Part shown: positions 34,289 through 44,115 of the stretch, piece by piece
How positions within the stretch are numbered: the stretch's first letter is position 1
Layout: each line of letters starts with the position of its first letter
DNA from: Collinsella ihumii
GTDB lineage: Bacteria > Actinomycetota > Coriobacteriia > Coriobacteriales > Coriobacteriaceae
Direction: 5' to 3'
Assembly (NCBI RefSeq): GCF_900046475.1
Contig: NZ_FCOU01000012.1
Location: forward strand, 62,001 to 126,000
Length of the DNA: 64,000 nucleotides
Notes under the pieces: model-generated
Databases searched by the model: none
Seen by the model: the letters and a program-made list of their open reading frames with translations, nothing else
What the model was told of the DNA's origin: nothing
Position numbers and translations under genes: made by a program

Positions 34289-37045
34289 CTACTTGGCATC
34301 CGCCCAGGTGACACCCGTGGACGCCTCGGCGATCAGAGGGACGCGCAGCTTAACGACACCCTCCATCTCCTCGACGACCATCGCGGTCAGGCGCTCGACC
34401 TCGTCGACGGGGCACTCGAAATCGAGTTCGTCGTGCACCTGCAGGATCATGCGCGCGGCGAAGCCCTCGTCGTGAAGACGGCGGGCGACGCGCGCCATGG
34501 CGATCTTGATGATGTCGGCCGCACTGCCCTGCATGGGATGGTTCATGGCCGTGCGCTCGCCGAACGAGCGCTGTGCCGGGTTGCGCATCTTGAGCTCGGG
34601 GATGGGCCGACGGCGCCCGAACATGGTCTCGGCATACCCCGTGCGCTTGGCCTCGGCGACGGTACGGTCGAGGTAGGTGCGCACGCCGGGATACGCGCGG
34701 AAATACGCCTCGATCATCTCGCGTGCCTCGGCCATGGGGATGTCGAGCGATTGCGAGAGGCCGTAGGCCTGCTGGCCGTACACGATGCCGAAGTTCACGG
34801 CCTTGGCGCGGCTGCGCAGCTGGGGCGTGACCTCCTCGACCGGCACGCCGAACACGCGCGCGGCGGTCTCGGCATGAAAGTCCTCCCCCTCGTTGAAGGC
34901 GCGCACCAGGTGCTCGTCTTCGGAGAGGTGCGCGAGCAGGCGCAGCTCGATCTGGCTGTAGTCGACCGCGAGGAACACCGCGCCCTCGCCTGCCGCGAAC
35001 GCCGTCTTCACGGTGTGCCCGAGCTCGGAGCGGGTGGGGATGTTCTGCAGGTTGGGGTTGGACGACGACAGGCGGCCCGTGGCGGTGATGGTCTGGTTGT
35101 ACGTGGTGTGCACGCGGCCGTCCCCGCGACGCTGCTGGCCGAGCGTGTCCAGATAGGTAGACTTGATCTTGGTCTTCTCGCGCCATTCGAGGATCAGGCG
35201 GACGATCTCGTGGTCGCGCGCGAGGTCGTCGAGCACCTTCGCGTTGGTGGAATAGTAGCCGCGCTGCGTCTTCTTGAGGCCCTTGGTGGGCAGGCCCATG
35301 ACGTCGAACAGGATGTGCGACAGCTGCATGGGGCTGGCGATGTTGAAGGAGTCGTCGCCCGCGAGCGCGCGGATGCGGCCGGCGAGCTCGTCGATCTGGC
35401 CGACGAGCTTGTCGGACATCTCGCTCAGGCGCTCGGGGTCGAGGCGCATGCCCGTGCGCTCCATATCGGCGAGCACCGGGATGAGCGGCATCTCGATCTG
35501 CGTGAACACGCGCGCGGCGCGTGTACGGTCGAGCGACTCGGCAAGCGGCATGAGGGCCGTGCGCGCAAGGACTGCCGAGCGCGCGGCGGCGGGCACGGCG
35601 CCCTCGGCAGCGCCGTCTTCACCCGCGGCGGCGGGAAGCTGCACGTTCAGGTACGCGTCCGCGATGTACCCGTCATCGAACGACGAGCGCGCCGAATCGA
35701 GCAGGTAGGCGGCGACGACCGTATCGAAGATCCGGTCGGGATCGATTTCGAGGGCATCGATGTGGGCGGGCGCGGAGGAATCGGCCGGGGCGAGCTCGTG
35801 GATAAGCGCCTTCACGTCCGGGGAGACGACTTTCCCCTCGCCGAACAAGCGGAGCAGCACGCCCGCGATCAGGCCGTGCGAGAAGTCGTAGCCGTCGACC
35901 GTCGGCAGATCGCAGGCGCCGCCGTCGGGCTCCTCGAAGGCGAGCAGCGCGTCGGGGGCAGCGACCCACAGCGTGTGCGTGAGGCCGAACAGGGCCTCCG
36001 CCTCGCGGTCGTCGTCGAGCACCGCGGCGATCCACTCCCCCGCCTCGATGGCACGCGCGAGCTCGCGGGCGGCCTGCTCGACGTTCTCGCCCGTCGCGGC
36101 GTAGGCATGCAGGGCGTCGGGGATATCGAGGGTCGAGGCGGCCGCCTCGGGCGCGCCCTCGCCGCCGATTAGCGCGAGGAAGCGGTTCTGCATGGCGTTG
36201 ATGCCCAGCTCCCCGAGGGCGTCCGCGACCGAGGACGCGTCGTATGCCGGAAATGCCGTGTGCTCGAAATCGAGCTCGACCGGCGCGTTCGTCTGGATGG
36301 TCGCCACCTTGCGCGAAAGCAGCGCGTCATCGATGTGCGCGCGCAGGTTCTCGCCCATCTTCCCCTTGACCTCGTCAGCGTGCGCGATGACCTCGTCGAG
36401 CGAGCCGTACTGCGCGATCAGCGCGCTCGCCTTCTTGGGGCCGATGCCCGGCACGCCGGGGATGTTGTCGGAGGTGTCGCCCTTGAGGCCGTAGAAATCG
36501 GGCACGAGCTCGGGCGTGATGCCGTGGTAGAGGTCCTCGACCGACTCGGGCGTCATAATCTGGACGTCGGAGAGGCCCTTCTTGGTGCCGACGATCTTCA
36601 CGTGCTCGGTGGAGAGCTGGTACATGTCGCGGTCGCCGGTGATGAGGTACATGTCGCAGCCGGCCGCCTCGCCCATGCGCGCGAGCGTGCCCAGGATGTC
36701 GTCGCCCTCCCAACCCTCGGCCTCGAGGATGGGCACCGACAGCTTGGTCAGAAGCTCCTTGATCATGGGGAACTGCTGGCGCAGGTCCGGGTCCATGGGC
36801 GGGCGCTGGGCTTTGTACTGCGGGAGCATCTCCATGCGCACGCGCGGCTTGCCGCGGTCGAAGGCCACCGCCACGCCGTCCGGATGGAACGCGTCGATCA
36901 TCTTGAGGAACATGTTGAGGAAGCCGAAGATGGCGTTCGTGGGGCGGCCGTCCGGCGCATTCATGGTGGGCGGCACGGCGTGGAACGCGCGGTGCATCAG
37001 CGAGTTGCCGTCGATGACGGCAAACGTGCGGCGGGTATCGGGCAT
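34289..37045 (-). CDS. polA: DNA polymerase I
   Basis: A 918-residue family A polymerase for Okazaki fragment processing and repair. Residues 1-300 are the 5'-3' exonuclease (IDGNSLMHRAFH, TGDRDMYQL, FYGLKGDTSDNIPGVPGIGP). The middle domain (about 310-500) shows no DEDD motifs, so proofreading is likely absent, as in many Gram-positive enzymes. The polymerase has motif A VDYSQIELRLLAHLS, motif B RSRAKAVNFGIVYGQ and motif C LQVHDELDFE near the end. ETMFGRRRPIPEL and MNHPMQGSAADI are also typical. It begins 243 bases from the nearest convergent inverted-repeat element and is followed by the HAD gene. Confidence 0.96.
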   Translation of the reverse strand: MPDTRRTFAVIDGNSLMHRAFHAVPPTMNAPDGRPTNAIFGFLNMFLKMIDAFHPDGVAVAFDRGKPRVRMEMLPQYKAQRPPMDPDLRQQFPMIKELLTKLSVPILEAEGWEGDDILGTLARMGEAAGCDMYLITGDRDMYQLSTEHVKIVGTKKGLSDVQIMTPESVEDLYHGITPELVPDFYGLKGDTSDNIPGVPGIGPKKASALIAQYGSLDEVIAHADEVKGKMGENLRAHIDDALLSRKVATIQTNAPVELDFEHTAFPAYDASSVADALGELGINAMQNRFLALIGGEGAPEAAASTLDIPDALHAYAATGENVEQAARELARAIEAGEWIAAVLDDDREAEALFGLTHTLWVAAPDALLAFEEPDGGACDLPTVDGYDFSHGLIAGVLLRLFGEGKVVSPDVKALIHELAPADSSAPAHIDALEIDPDRIFDTVVAAYLLDSARSSFDDGYIADAYLNVQLPAAAGEDGAAEGAVPAAARSAVLARTALMPLAESLDRTRAARVFTQIEMPLIPVLADMERTGMRLDPERLSEMSDKLVGQIDELAGRIRALAGDDSFNIASPMQLSHILFDVMGLPTKGLKKTQRGYYSTNAKVLDDLARDHEIVRLILEWREKTKIKSTYLDTLGQQRRGDGRVHTTYNQTITATGRLSSSNPNLQNIPTRSELGHTVKTAFAAGEGAVFLAVDYSQIELRLLAHLSEDEHLVRAFNEGEDFHAETAARVFGVPVEEVTPQLRSRAKAVNFGIVYGQQAYGLSQSLDIPMAEAREMIEAYFRAYPGVRTYLDRTVAEAKRTGYAETMFGRRRPIPELKMRNPAQRSFGERTAMNHPMQGSAADIIKIAMARVARRLHDEGFAARMILQVHDELDFECPVDEVERLTAMVVEEMEGVVKLRVPLIAEASTGVTWADAK

Positions 37046-37206
37046 AGGTCATCCTCTCGTTTGCGAACTGGGTCAAGTCTACCCGTCTGCGAGAGTACAC
37101 GCCACGGGAAGAGACGCAAGGGCGCTGCGATACACATCAACTGCGCGAGAGCATCGCGGCGAGGTGCAGCTTCGCGCGTGCAGTCGAGCTTGGCGGCGCA
37201 CGTTGG

Positions 37207-37416
37207 CAACAGTGGAGGCTGCGAGCGGCATAATTGCTGAAAAATCGACGTTGTAGACGGCTCAAATCCGGACCCGCCCGAAACGGCACCTGCAGAGCCG
37301 GCGTTTCCGCAGGTAGCGCCTGCGCAGGAAGTGCGCTTTTCGGGGCATCCGGAAACAAGCCGTCTACAACGTCGATTTTTCAGCAATTCTTGGGGCCGGA
37401 GCCTCCACTCAACGCC
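37207..37416. repeat. MITE-like inverted-repeat element with 31-bp perfect arms
   Basis: AATTGCTGAAAAATCGACGT (37232 onward) is mirrored exactly over 31 bases by 37358-37388. Less perfect pairing continues outward (AGTGGAGGCT near 37211 and AGCCTCCACT near 37399). The 95-base centre has no credible gene. Confidence 0.8.
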
Positions 37417-37618
37417 CAAAAGGCAATCTGGGGAATCGGAAGACGGCATCTACGGAACTACACATACGGGGCCAGCCGGTGTGCCAAGGGCCCCTGCAAA
37501 TCCCTCGGCGCACCGGCCGGCCCCATATGCATGAGCCCCCACCTGCATCCAAAAAACTCGAAACCGCCCGCCCTACGCTTCGGGGCTGCAGGGGAAACCG
37601 GGCACAGTCGTCTGCGGA

Positions 37619-38044
37619 TCACGCTCCCGTGTACGCGTCCTCCGCAGTGTTCGAGAAATCTTGCGTGGCGAGCCATGAACGCTCGGCATCCGACTCGGGA
37701 ATGTCGATGCGCTCGATCTTGAATATCACCGGTCGCGTCCCGTCGTTGCAGCAGGCGATCATCATCCGGTCGTCGTTCGTCCAGCCGTGCATGATCGAGC
37801 CGCCCTGCAGGGCCGTGTAGATGTAGCGGTTGATGCAGTCCCATGCCTCGGCGCAGGGGAACTTGGGGTCGAGGTCGCGCCCGAAATGCCAAAAGTCGTC
37901 CTTGCCGTCCTCGCGCGAGAACAGATACTCTTGGCCGGGCGAAAAGCACGGGCACGGCCCGCTCGCCGGATCGGCCAGATAGCGCTCTTGGAGCTCGGGG
38001 AAGCATTTTGTCTCGAGCACCGTCACCTTGCACTGATGTTTCAT
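37619..38044 (-). CDS. TIGR04076-like protein
   Basis: A 141-residue soluble protein resembling the TIGR04076 family (MKHQCKVTVLETKCFPELQERYL at the start). It has Cys in PCPCFSPGQEYLF, CCND and FPCAEAWDC. These are usual positions for the family, whose function is unknown. The start has AGGAGC upstream. It lies next to a chimeric gene remnant on the same strand, with 106 bases between. Confidence 0.7.
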   Translation of the reverse strand: MKHQCKVTVLETKCFPELQERYLADPASGPCPCFSPGQEYLFSREDGKDDFWHFGRDLDPKFPCAEAWDCINRYIYTALQGGSIMHGWTNDDRMMIACCNDGTRPVIFKIERIDIPESDAERSWLATQDFSNTAEDAYTGA

Positions 38045-38150
38045 AGTTGCTCCTTCATCAATATTGTTGCGTCTTCTTGCGCGGTGGGACGGCCGAGCTG
38101 AACCGCCCCACCGCGCAATCGTCCTTATAGCTCTGCGCCGTTTGACGCGA

Positions 38151-38405
38151 TCACATGCCGATACCAGCCGAAGCTCTTTTCCGTAGCGTCTCGATCGAGA
38201 GCGTCATGTTCGCCACCAGGTCAATCGCGCCCCACATGGAGCAGCCAAACACCTCGACGCCATCGGCCACAGCCTCGCGCACCTGCTCGATGTGCGCTCG
38301 AGGGTATTCGATACGGTAATCCATCGGCGCCATACAGATGCCGTTCTTAAGCCGCATCGAGCCGATGGCCGCCGGTTTGAGCAGATCCCCGTAGGTCGTG
38401 AACAT
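38151..38405 (-). pseudogene. Chimeric remnant: flavin oxidoreductase N-terminus joined to GH1 C-terminus
   Basis: Residues 1-28 (MFTTYGDLLKPAAIGSMRLK, then CMAPM) match the beginning of old-yellow-enzyme NADH:flavin oxidoreductases. From residue 29 onward (YRIEYPRAHIEQVREAVADG, then VFGCSMWGAIDLV) it matches the C-terminal region of family 1 6-phospho-beta-glucosidases. The final twenty residues do not continue the usual GH1 ending. With 84 residues it cannot hold either fold. It looks like the scar of a deletion that fused the front of one gene to the back of another near 38321. A ribosome binding site remains upstream. Confidence 0.7.
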
Positions 38406-38551
38406 CCCTGCTCCGCCTTTCTGTAGCATACGGCCTGTATGCAGGCCCTTTTCGCGTTGCGGCCACTATCGCGCGCACAGGGGGTTCCCGTCTGTCGCCT
38501 AGGCTACATAGGATGGAAACAGTACAATTATCCCTGTCGAAAGGATTCGCC

Positions 38552-39229
38552 GTGATCACCCCGCGCTACCTCTACCGCAACGACTTCTCGGAGTTTCGCG
38601 AACAGCTCGAGGCGCTCCCCCACAAGCTCCGCGCGTTCGGCGCGGGAGAGGCGCTCTGGATGCCCGGCGAGTACATTGAGCGCGTCTACTACATCGAGCG
38701 CGGCATCATCAAAACCGCCCTGCACGACGAGGACGGCACCAAGAAGACCATCTACTTCCACGGGCCGAACAGCGTGTTTCCCGGGTGCCACCAATCGCAG
38801 TTCACCATCGAGCTCTCGCTCGTCACGACGGCAGTGACACCCGTCACCGCCCTGGAGTTCAGCATCGAGCAGATGCAGGGACTGTTGCGGCGAAGCCCCG
38901 ATTTTTCGCAAGCGATGCTCGAGAGCTATGCCCGCTACATCAACCTTCTCATCTTCGAGAGCGCCCACCAGAGCCACCATCGCGCGCTCGTGAAGCTCTG
39001 CAACCTGCTGTACCTACTCGCCCGCGATGCGGCTCCGGACAAATCGGGCTTGCAACGCATCGCCTTTTCACAGGAAGAACTCGCTGAGATCCTTCTGCTC
39101 AACCGAGTGAGCGTCGCCCGCCTCCTCGCGCAGCTGCGCGAGGAGGGCGCCATCGACACGAGGCGCGGCGCCATCACCATCATCGATGAGGACCGGCTGC
39201 TCTCGCACTGCTCGCTTGAGGTGAGGTAG
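38552..39229 (+). CDS. Crp/Fnr family transcriptional regulator
   Basis: A 225-residue regulator. The GTG at 38552 is preferred because GAAAGGA lies six bases upstream and a TACAAT promoter element lies at 38523; an ATG at 38513 is in frame but would overlap that element. The N-terminal cyclic-nucleotide-binding fold contains RVYYIERGIIKTAL and KKTIYFHGPNSVFP. A long dimerisation helix precedes a Crp-type winged helix with FSQEELAEILLLNRVSVARL. No Cys cluster typical of Fnr is seen. It is divergent from the OYE-GH1 remnant and probably once regulated the lost gene. Confidence 0.85.
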   Translation: MITPRYLYRNDFSEFREQLEALPHKLRAFGAGEALWMPGEYIERVYYIERGIIKTALHDEDGTKKTIYFHGPNSVFPGCHQSQFTIELSLVTTAVTPVTALEFSIEQMQGLLRRSPDFSQAMLESYARYINLLIFESAHQSHHRALVKLCNLLYLLARDAAPDKSGLQRIAFSQEELAEILLLNRVSVARLLAQLREEGAIDTRRGAITIIDEDRLLSHCSLEVR

Positions 39230-39712
39230 GGTTGGGCTCTCGGCGTGCAGGGGCGCGAAATGGCAAATACCCATAAGGACATGAGACATGGTGGCGGCAA
39301 GCGTTTTGATGATAGATTGAGCATCTTTTCGACCTTTAATTAAGAACATAACGTGCAGAAATCCCAGTCCCGTTCTCCATCGCGAGAGCAAAGCATTTGA
39401 GAAACGGCATCATCCGGCTTGCAGGCTAATCTGCTCTCGCTAAGGAGAACGGCGTTGTCGTGTTCGCTTCAACGAAAGCATCGACGTATGTCATTCGTCC
39501 TAAGGTGAAATCTGATCTGGATTATGGCCTGCGCCGCCGCCCTTCTATCTCGCGGCGCATCACAAGCAGCGAGTAAAACCAGCGATACTTGCACGCGAAT
39601 GCGATGTAAACAAACGCACTGGATAACATGCCTGCTAAACAGTCGGAATGTGCAGAGATTGTCGGTAATCGCTGAGGGGAACTCGAAATACGGACGGTTG
39701 CGCCGCCCTGAA
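39230..39712. other. Intergenic region before the CRISPR trailer end
   Basis: No gene is seen. The section from 39300 to 39690 is poorer in G and C than the surrounding genes and may be degraded sequence. A GAGGGGAACTC near 39673 recalls the repeat end but is too weak to call. Confidence 0.4.
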
Positions 39713-42669
39713 GGACAATCCCCGCATGCGTGGGGAACACCTCCTTGTTTGCCTATCGTGGCAAAACCAGAAGGGATCATCCCCGCATGCGCGGGGAACA
39801 CTTCCAATGGGCGTCGACCAGCGGTCCCCTGCGGGGATCATCCCCGCATGCGCGGGGAACACAGCGACTTCTCGCCGACCCTGATCCCCCGCCTGCGGAT
39901 CATCCCCGCATGCGCGGGGAACATCAGAGACAGCGCGAAGCGTTGTCTTCAATCTGGGGATCATCCCCGCATGCGCGGGGAACACGCATCGTGATTGAGG
40001 GAAAGCAGAATCAAGCGGGGATCATCCCCGCATGCGCGGGGAACACCACTGGGAGCTGGAGGTCGGATGATCGGGCTCGGGATCATCCCCGCATGCGCGG
40101 GGAACACAACGGCCAGAATTACCATGACTACCGGTTCGAGGGATCATCCCCGCATGCGCGGGGAACACATATAGCGTAACTGGTCGCGATCGTTGCTAGT
40201 GGGATCATCCCCGCATGCGCGGGGAACACTCCACAAGGATCGCCTCGAGGGCGTTGCACCCAGGATCATCCCCGCATGCGCGGGGAACACGCCTTTCGCC
40301 CATCGCTTGCAACGCCGCTATCGGGATCATCCCCGCATGCACGGGGAACACGCGCCGGCAGCACCATCCTGACCGTTCTGGCCGGGATCATCCCCGCATG
40401 CGCGGGGAACACTGCTTTGCGCTTTTGCTTTGGCGTGAGGCCATAGGATCATCCCCGCATGCGCGGGGAACACGATTGTTGCGGCGCTGAGCACGCCGCC
40501 GATGAGGAATCATCCCCGCATGCGCGGGGAACACGTGACGCCGAAGCTCGCGAGCGTGTACGTGGTGGGATCATCCCCGCATGCGCGGGGAACACGGCTC
40601 GCGCCCGTCCATGCGGTTTGTCGAATAGGGATCATCCCCGCATGCGCGGGGAACACCAGTTCATGCAGATATTGACGGAATATCCGTGGGGATCATCCCC
40701 GCATGCGCGGGGAACACCGTGGCGTAGGTCGACCCGTATTCGTGGACGTGGGATCATCCCCGCATGCGCGGGGAACACGTGACGAAGGGCCGGTGGGATT
40801 CGTCAATGCGGGGATCATCCCCGCATGCGCGGGGAACACACGTCGTCGCGTCTGGCTCTCTCCTCAGCCACGGGATCATCCCCGCATGCGCGGGGAACAC
40901 TCGCCGTCGACGAGATACTTTCCGAACCGGTTGGGATCATCCCCGCATGCGCGGGGAACACTGCGCTTACGAATATTCCTCCTCGATGTCAATGGGATCA
41001 TCCCCGCATGCGCGGGGAACACAGGTTCTTCCACTCGAACACGGACATATAGATGGGATCATCCCCGCATGCGCGGGGAACACGTGAGCGGCGAGACGGA
41101 TCCGTGGTACCGTGAGGGATCATCCCCGCATGCGCGGGGAACACACCTCGCAGACCCGGCGCAGGGCGGCGAGCCGGGGATCATCCCCGCATGCGCGGGG
41201 AACACTCGAGGTCGAGCTTGAGCGTGTCCGTCGCCATGGAATCATCCCCGCATGCGCGGGGAACACTGCGCGCGAGAACGGAAGGACATCGAAGCCAAGG
41301 GATCATCCCCGCATGCGCGGGGAACACCCGAGACGCGCCCGAGACGTTCACTTGCGACTGGGATCATCCCCGCATGCGCGGGGAACACACTGTCAAAGCA
41401 GCCATTGCAATCCGTTTCAAGGGATCATCCCCGCATGCGCGGGGAACACTGCGCTTGCGAATATTCCTCCTCGATGCCAATGGAATCATCCCCGCATGCG
41501 CGGGGAACACAGCCGTCCAAATCTATGTACTCGACGCTGATAGGGATCATCCCCGCATGCGCGGGGAACACCGAATCAGGCGCAATCCCTCGAAGTGTCC
41601 TGCAGGATCATCCCCGCATGCGCGGGGAACACGCTGGCCTTGTGACTTGTCCCGCTGTTGCTGTGGGATCATCCCCGCATGCGCGGGGAACACGCTGGCC
41701 TTGTGGCTTGTCCCGCTGTTGCTGTGGGATCATCCCCGCATGCGCGGGGAACACGACACGTCGAGGACGCACACCATCCCGATCTGGGGATCATCCCCGC
41801 ATGCGCGGGGAACACTGGTCCGTCGCGTAGACCACGACGGACTGGCCGGGATCATCCCCGCATGCGCGGGGAACACGCCAACCGCTTGAGGGCGGCGTGG
41901 TGCCGGACGGGATCATCCCCGCATGCGCGGGGAACACCTGGCGGTCGACGACTCGGTCGGGGACTCCTTGGGATCATCCCCGCATGCGCGGGGAACACAC
42001 GCTGTGGTAGTACACGGCGAACTCGGGACGGGGATCATCCCCGCATGCGCGGGGAACACGACTCGAGCGAGGCGGTGGAGGTCGTGCGCGAGGGATCATC
42101 CCCGCATGCGCGGGGAACACCGGTAATTTGATGCTGGCCTACCGAGATAGAAGGGATCATCCCCGCATGCGCGGGGAACACCTTACCAATTGTAAAGCCA
42201 TTGGCGCTAGCAAGGGATCATCCCCGCATGCGCGGGGAACACTAGAGGACATGGCCGATTTGCATGACGAAATGGGGATCATCCCCGCATGCGCGGGGAA
42301 CACTGACCGTTGATTATGGCGTGATTGAACAGTTCGGGATCATCCCCGCATGCGCGGGGAACACGACGCTTGGTGACCGGCGTTAATCTCCTTCCTGGGA
42401 TCATCCCCGCATGCGCGGGGAACACTAGCCGACGCTTTGGGCATAAGCCAGCAGAGCGGGATCATCCCCGCATGCGCGGGGAACACTGCCATACTCAACG
42501 ACTCCGAACTTTGAGTAGGGGATCATCCCCGCATGCGCGGGGAACACCTCGCGGCCTTGCCGTCCAGCGCGCTCTGGAGGGGATCATCCCCGCATGCGCG
42601 GGGAACACTTCGCGCGCTACGGCTACACGTGCCATCGCGAGGGATCATCCCCGCATGCGCGGGGAACAC
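39713..42669 (-). CRISPR. Type I-E CRISPR array, 49 repeats and 48 spacers
   Basis: The 28-base repeat (plus strand GGATCATCCCCGC, ATGC, GCGGGGAACAC) recurs every 61 bases from 39713 to 42642. One interval is 62 (the spacer at 39863-39896 is 34 bases). Spacers are otherwise 33 bases. On the minus strand the repeat begins GTGTTCCCCGC and ends GATGATCC, matching the type I-E pattern, with a CCCCGC/GCGGGG stem and a GCAT loop for Cas6e. The leftmost repeat is degenerate, marking the trailer; the leader is at the right next to cas2. Point variants occur at 39713, 39897 (last base), 40324, 40507, 41239 and 41483. The base before the repeat is G in 44 of 48 spacers. Confidence 0.98.
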
Positions 42670-42771
42670 GCTTGAAATCCAGCACCGACACCTCGACCGT
42701 GTCAAATTTACCTTTACTTTCAATCGAATTCAAGAAGGGCTTCTAAGCCAGAAACACTCCTTCGGAGCACC
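42670..42771 (-). promoter_or_regulatory. CRISPR leader with putative promoter
   Basis: The 102 bases between the cas2 stop and the first leader-side repeat are AT-richer than the array. On the minus strand TTGAAT (42728-42733) and TAAATT (42705-42710) are separated by 17 bases, placing the start about 30 bases before the first repeat. A CTCC-TTC-GGAG stem lies at 42757-42767. Confidence 0.55.
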
Positions 42772-43134
42772 CTACCTGCTGCCAAACCGCTTAGCCTTCC
42801 TATGCTTGCTTGCATCGCTCCAGCCTTTTGCAGGTGCCCCGACAAGTGTTGCATTGTCAGTCCCCGCCGGCCGACACATAAGCCTTACGCCATCGCAATC
42901 AACCGGCAGCCAATCGGGTTGATGCACTTTGAAATCAAAATGCTGTTCGTTACGCGCCGTGAACACCATGATTGCACGTCCACCCCTCACTAATGACACG
43001 ACGCGTTCCCACAACCTCTCGCGCACACGCGCGGATACTCTTCCCACAAACACGCCGGGCGCGATCTCGAGCAGCCATCGAGACACATCCCCGCGCAAGC
43101 CAGGAGGACAGGCGGTCAATACCAGAACTACCAT
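42772..43134 (-). CDS. cas2: CRISPR-associated protein Cas2e
   Basis: A 120-residue Cas2 of the type I-E form. It opens with a beta strand, MVVLVLTACPPGLRGDVSRW, where family members have LTxCPPxLRG, followed by EIAPGVFVGRVSARVRERLW, typical of the I-E type. It forms the central dimer of the Cas1-Cas2 integrase. The start is six bases after the cas1 stop, with AGGAG between. The last 25 residues are basic. No DEDDh domain is fused. Confidence 0.95.
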   Translation of the reverse strand: MVVLVLTACPPGLRGDVSRWLLEIAPGVFVGRVSARVRERLWERVVSLVRGGRAIMVFTARNEQHFDFKVHQPDWLPVDCDGVRLMCRPAGTDNATLVGAPAKGWSDASKHRKAKRFGSR

Positions 43135-43140
43135 AAGCTC

Positions 43141-44115
43141 CTACTCCCCGTCATCCGGTCCATACTGTCTCCCGGCAGCGACTTCTCCGACCTTCTCGTC
43201 CCATAGACCAACATGATTCTCTTCAGGTCCTCCCAGGTCAGCCATACCGTCATCGTTCAACAACGCTTTTATATCGCGCACCGCACGGTCCATAAGAGAA
43301 AAGTCGTAAAGAACGTTGCGCATCGCGTGGCGCACAGCGGAGCCGATATCCACCGGTTCTTCCGCAACAGTCCTAAAGGCAACAGGAATGGACAGCTCCG
43401 CTTTGTACAAGTCGGCGATGTCGTACACAAATGACCTCTCGTGACCCGTATGGACAAACCCAAGTCCAGGAGAGCAGCCCAACGCAACAATCACTGCATG
43501 CACGACCCCATACAGGCAGGTATGCGCCGCAGAAAGTGCCTTATTGATCTCGGTCCCGTCTTCGTACGCATCGGGATCATACGCGCGCCGGTCCCATGCC
43601 ACCCCCGTCTCCTTCGATAGGCGACGGTACACGTTTCGAATGCGGGCACCCTCACGGCCACGCAGCTGTTGCATCGTGAGTCCACCGGTATCCTCACCGG
43701 GAAACCTCATCTGGTACATGGCCCGAGCAACCGCAAGACGCGAGCGTCTGTTAGACACAAGCGCCGCCTGTCGCTGCAAAAGCGAGCTCGAATGGGTAAG
43801 CGGCCTGCCTGCGGCATACATGCGCACGCCACGCTCCCCCACCCACACAACAGTTGAGCCGTTCTCGCCGATGGCGACCATCGCTTTATGCGATATCTTC
43901 GTTCCGGGACCAAGCAGCAGCACGCTCAACGTTGCTGCCGGGATTCGGATGGTTCCCCGATCGTCGGTGACGGTAATCGAGTTATCGGCCTGACTTACCG
44001 AGCAGCGCTCGAAGTACAAGAACGAAATTCGATCCTCGACACGCGCCAAGTCGGCAACTTCAGTCGGGGTGGCACTCGGAACGGAACCGGTCGCCACCCC
44101 TTCCTTTGCGGTCAC
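43141..44115 (-). CDS. cas1: CRISPR-associated endonuclease Cas1e (integrase)
   Basis: A 324-residue Cas1 that inserts prespacers at the leader end. The start is taken as the GTG at 44115, whose GTGA overlaps the cas6e stop and which has GGAG five bases upstream. An ATG further up would overlap cas6e by 43 bases. LARVEDRISFLYFERC is the usual beginning of the beta domain. The alpha domain shows the metal-site Glu in LRGREGARIRNVY, His in GFVHTGHERSF and Asp in VYDIADLYK. About 20 residues precede the core that are not usual. Confidence 0.95.
   Translation of the reverse strand: MTAKEGVATGSVPSATPTEVADLARVEDRISFLYFERCSVSQADNSITVTDDRGTIRIPAATLSVLLLGPGTKISHKAMVAIGENGSTVVWVGERGVRMYAAGRPLTHSSSLLQRQAALVSNRRSRLAVARAMYQMRFPGEDTGGLTMQQLRGREGARIRNVYRRLSKETGVAWDRRAYDPDAYEDGTEINKALSAAHTCLYGVVHAVIVALGCSPGLGFVHTGHERSFVYDIADLYKAELSIPVAFRTVAEEPVDIGSAVRHAMRNVLYDFSLMDRAVRDIKALLNDDGMADLGGPEENHVGLWDEKVGEVAAGRQYGPDDGE

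Noticed and set aside
39657-39684. A further degenerate CRISPR repeat left of the array
   Set aside because: Only the GGGGAAC-like end is similar, and the spacing does not fit the 61-base period.
39730-42675. Several open frames across the CRISPR array rich in DHPRMRGEH and SSPHARGT
   Set aside because: They are translations of the repeat unit in different frames and have no ribosome binding sites; no protein is encoded.
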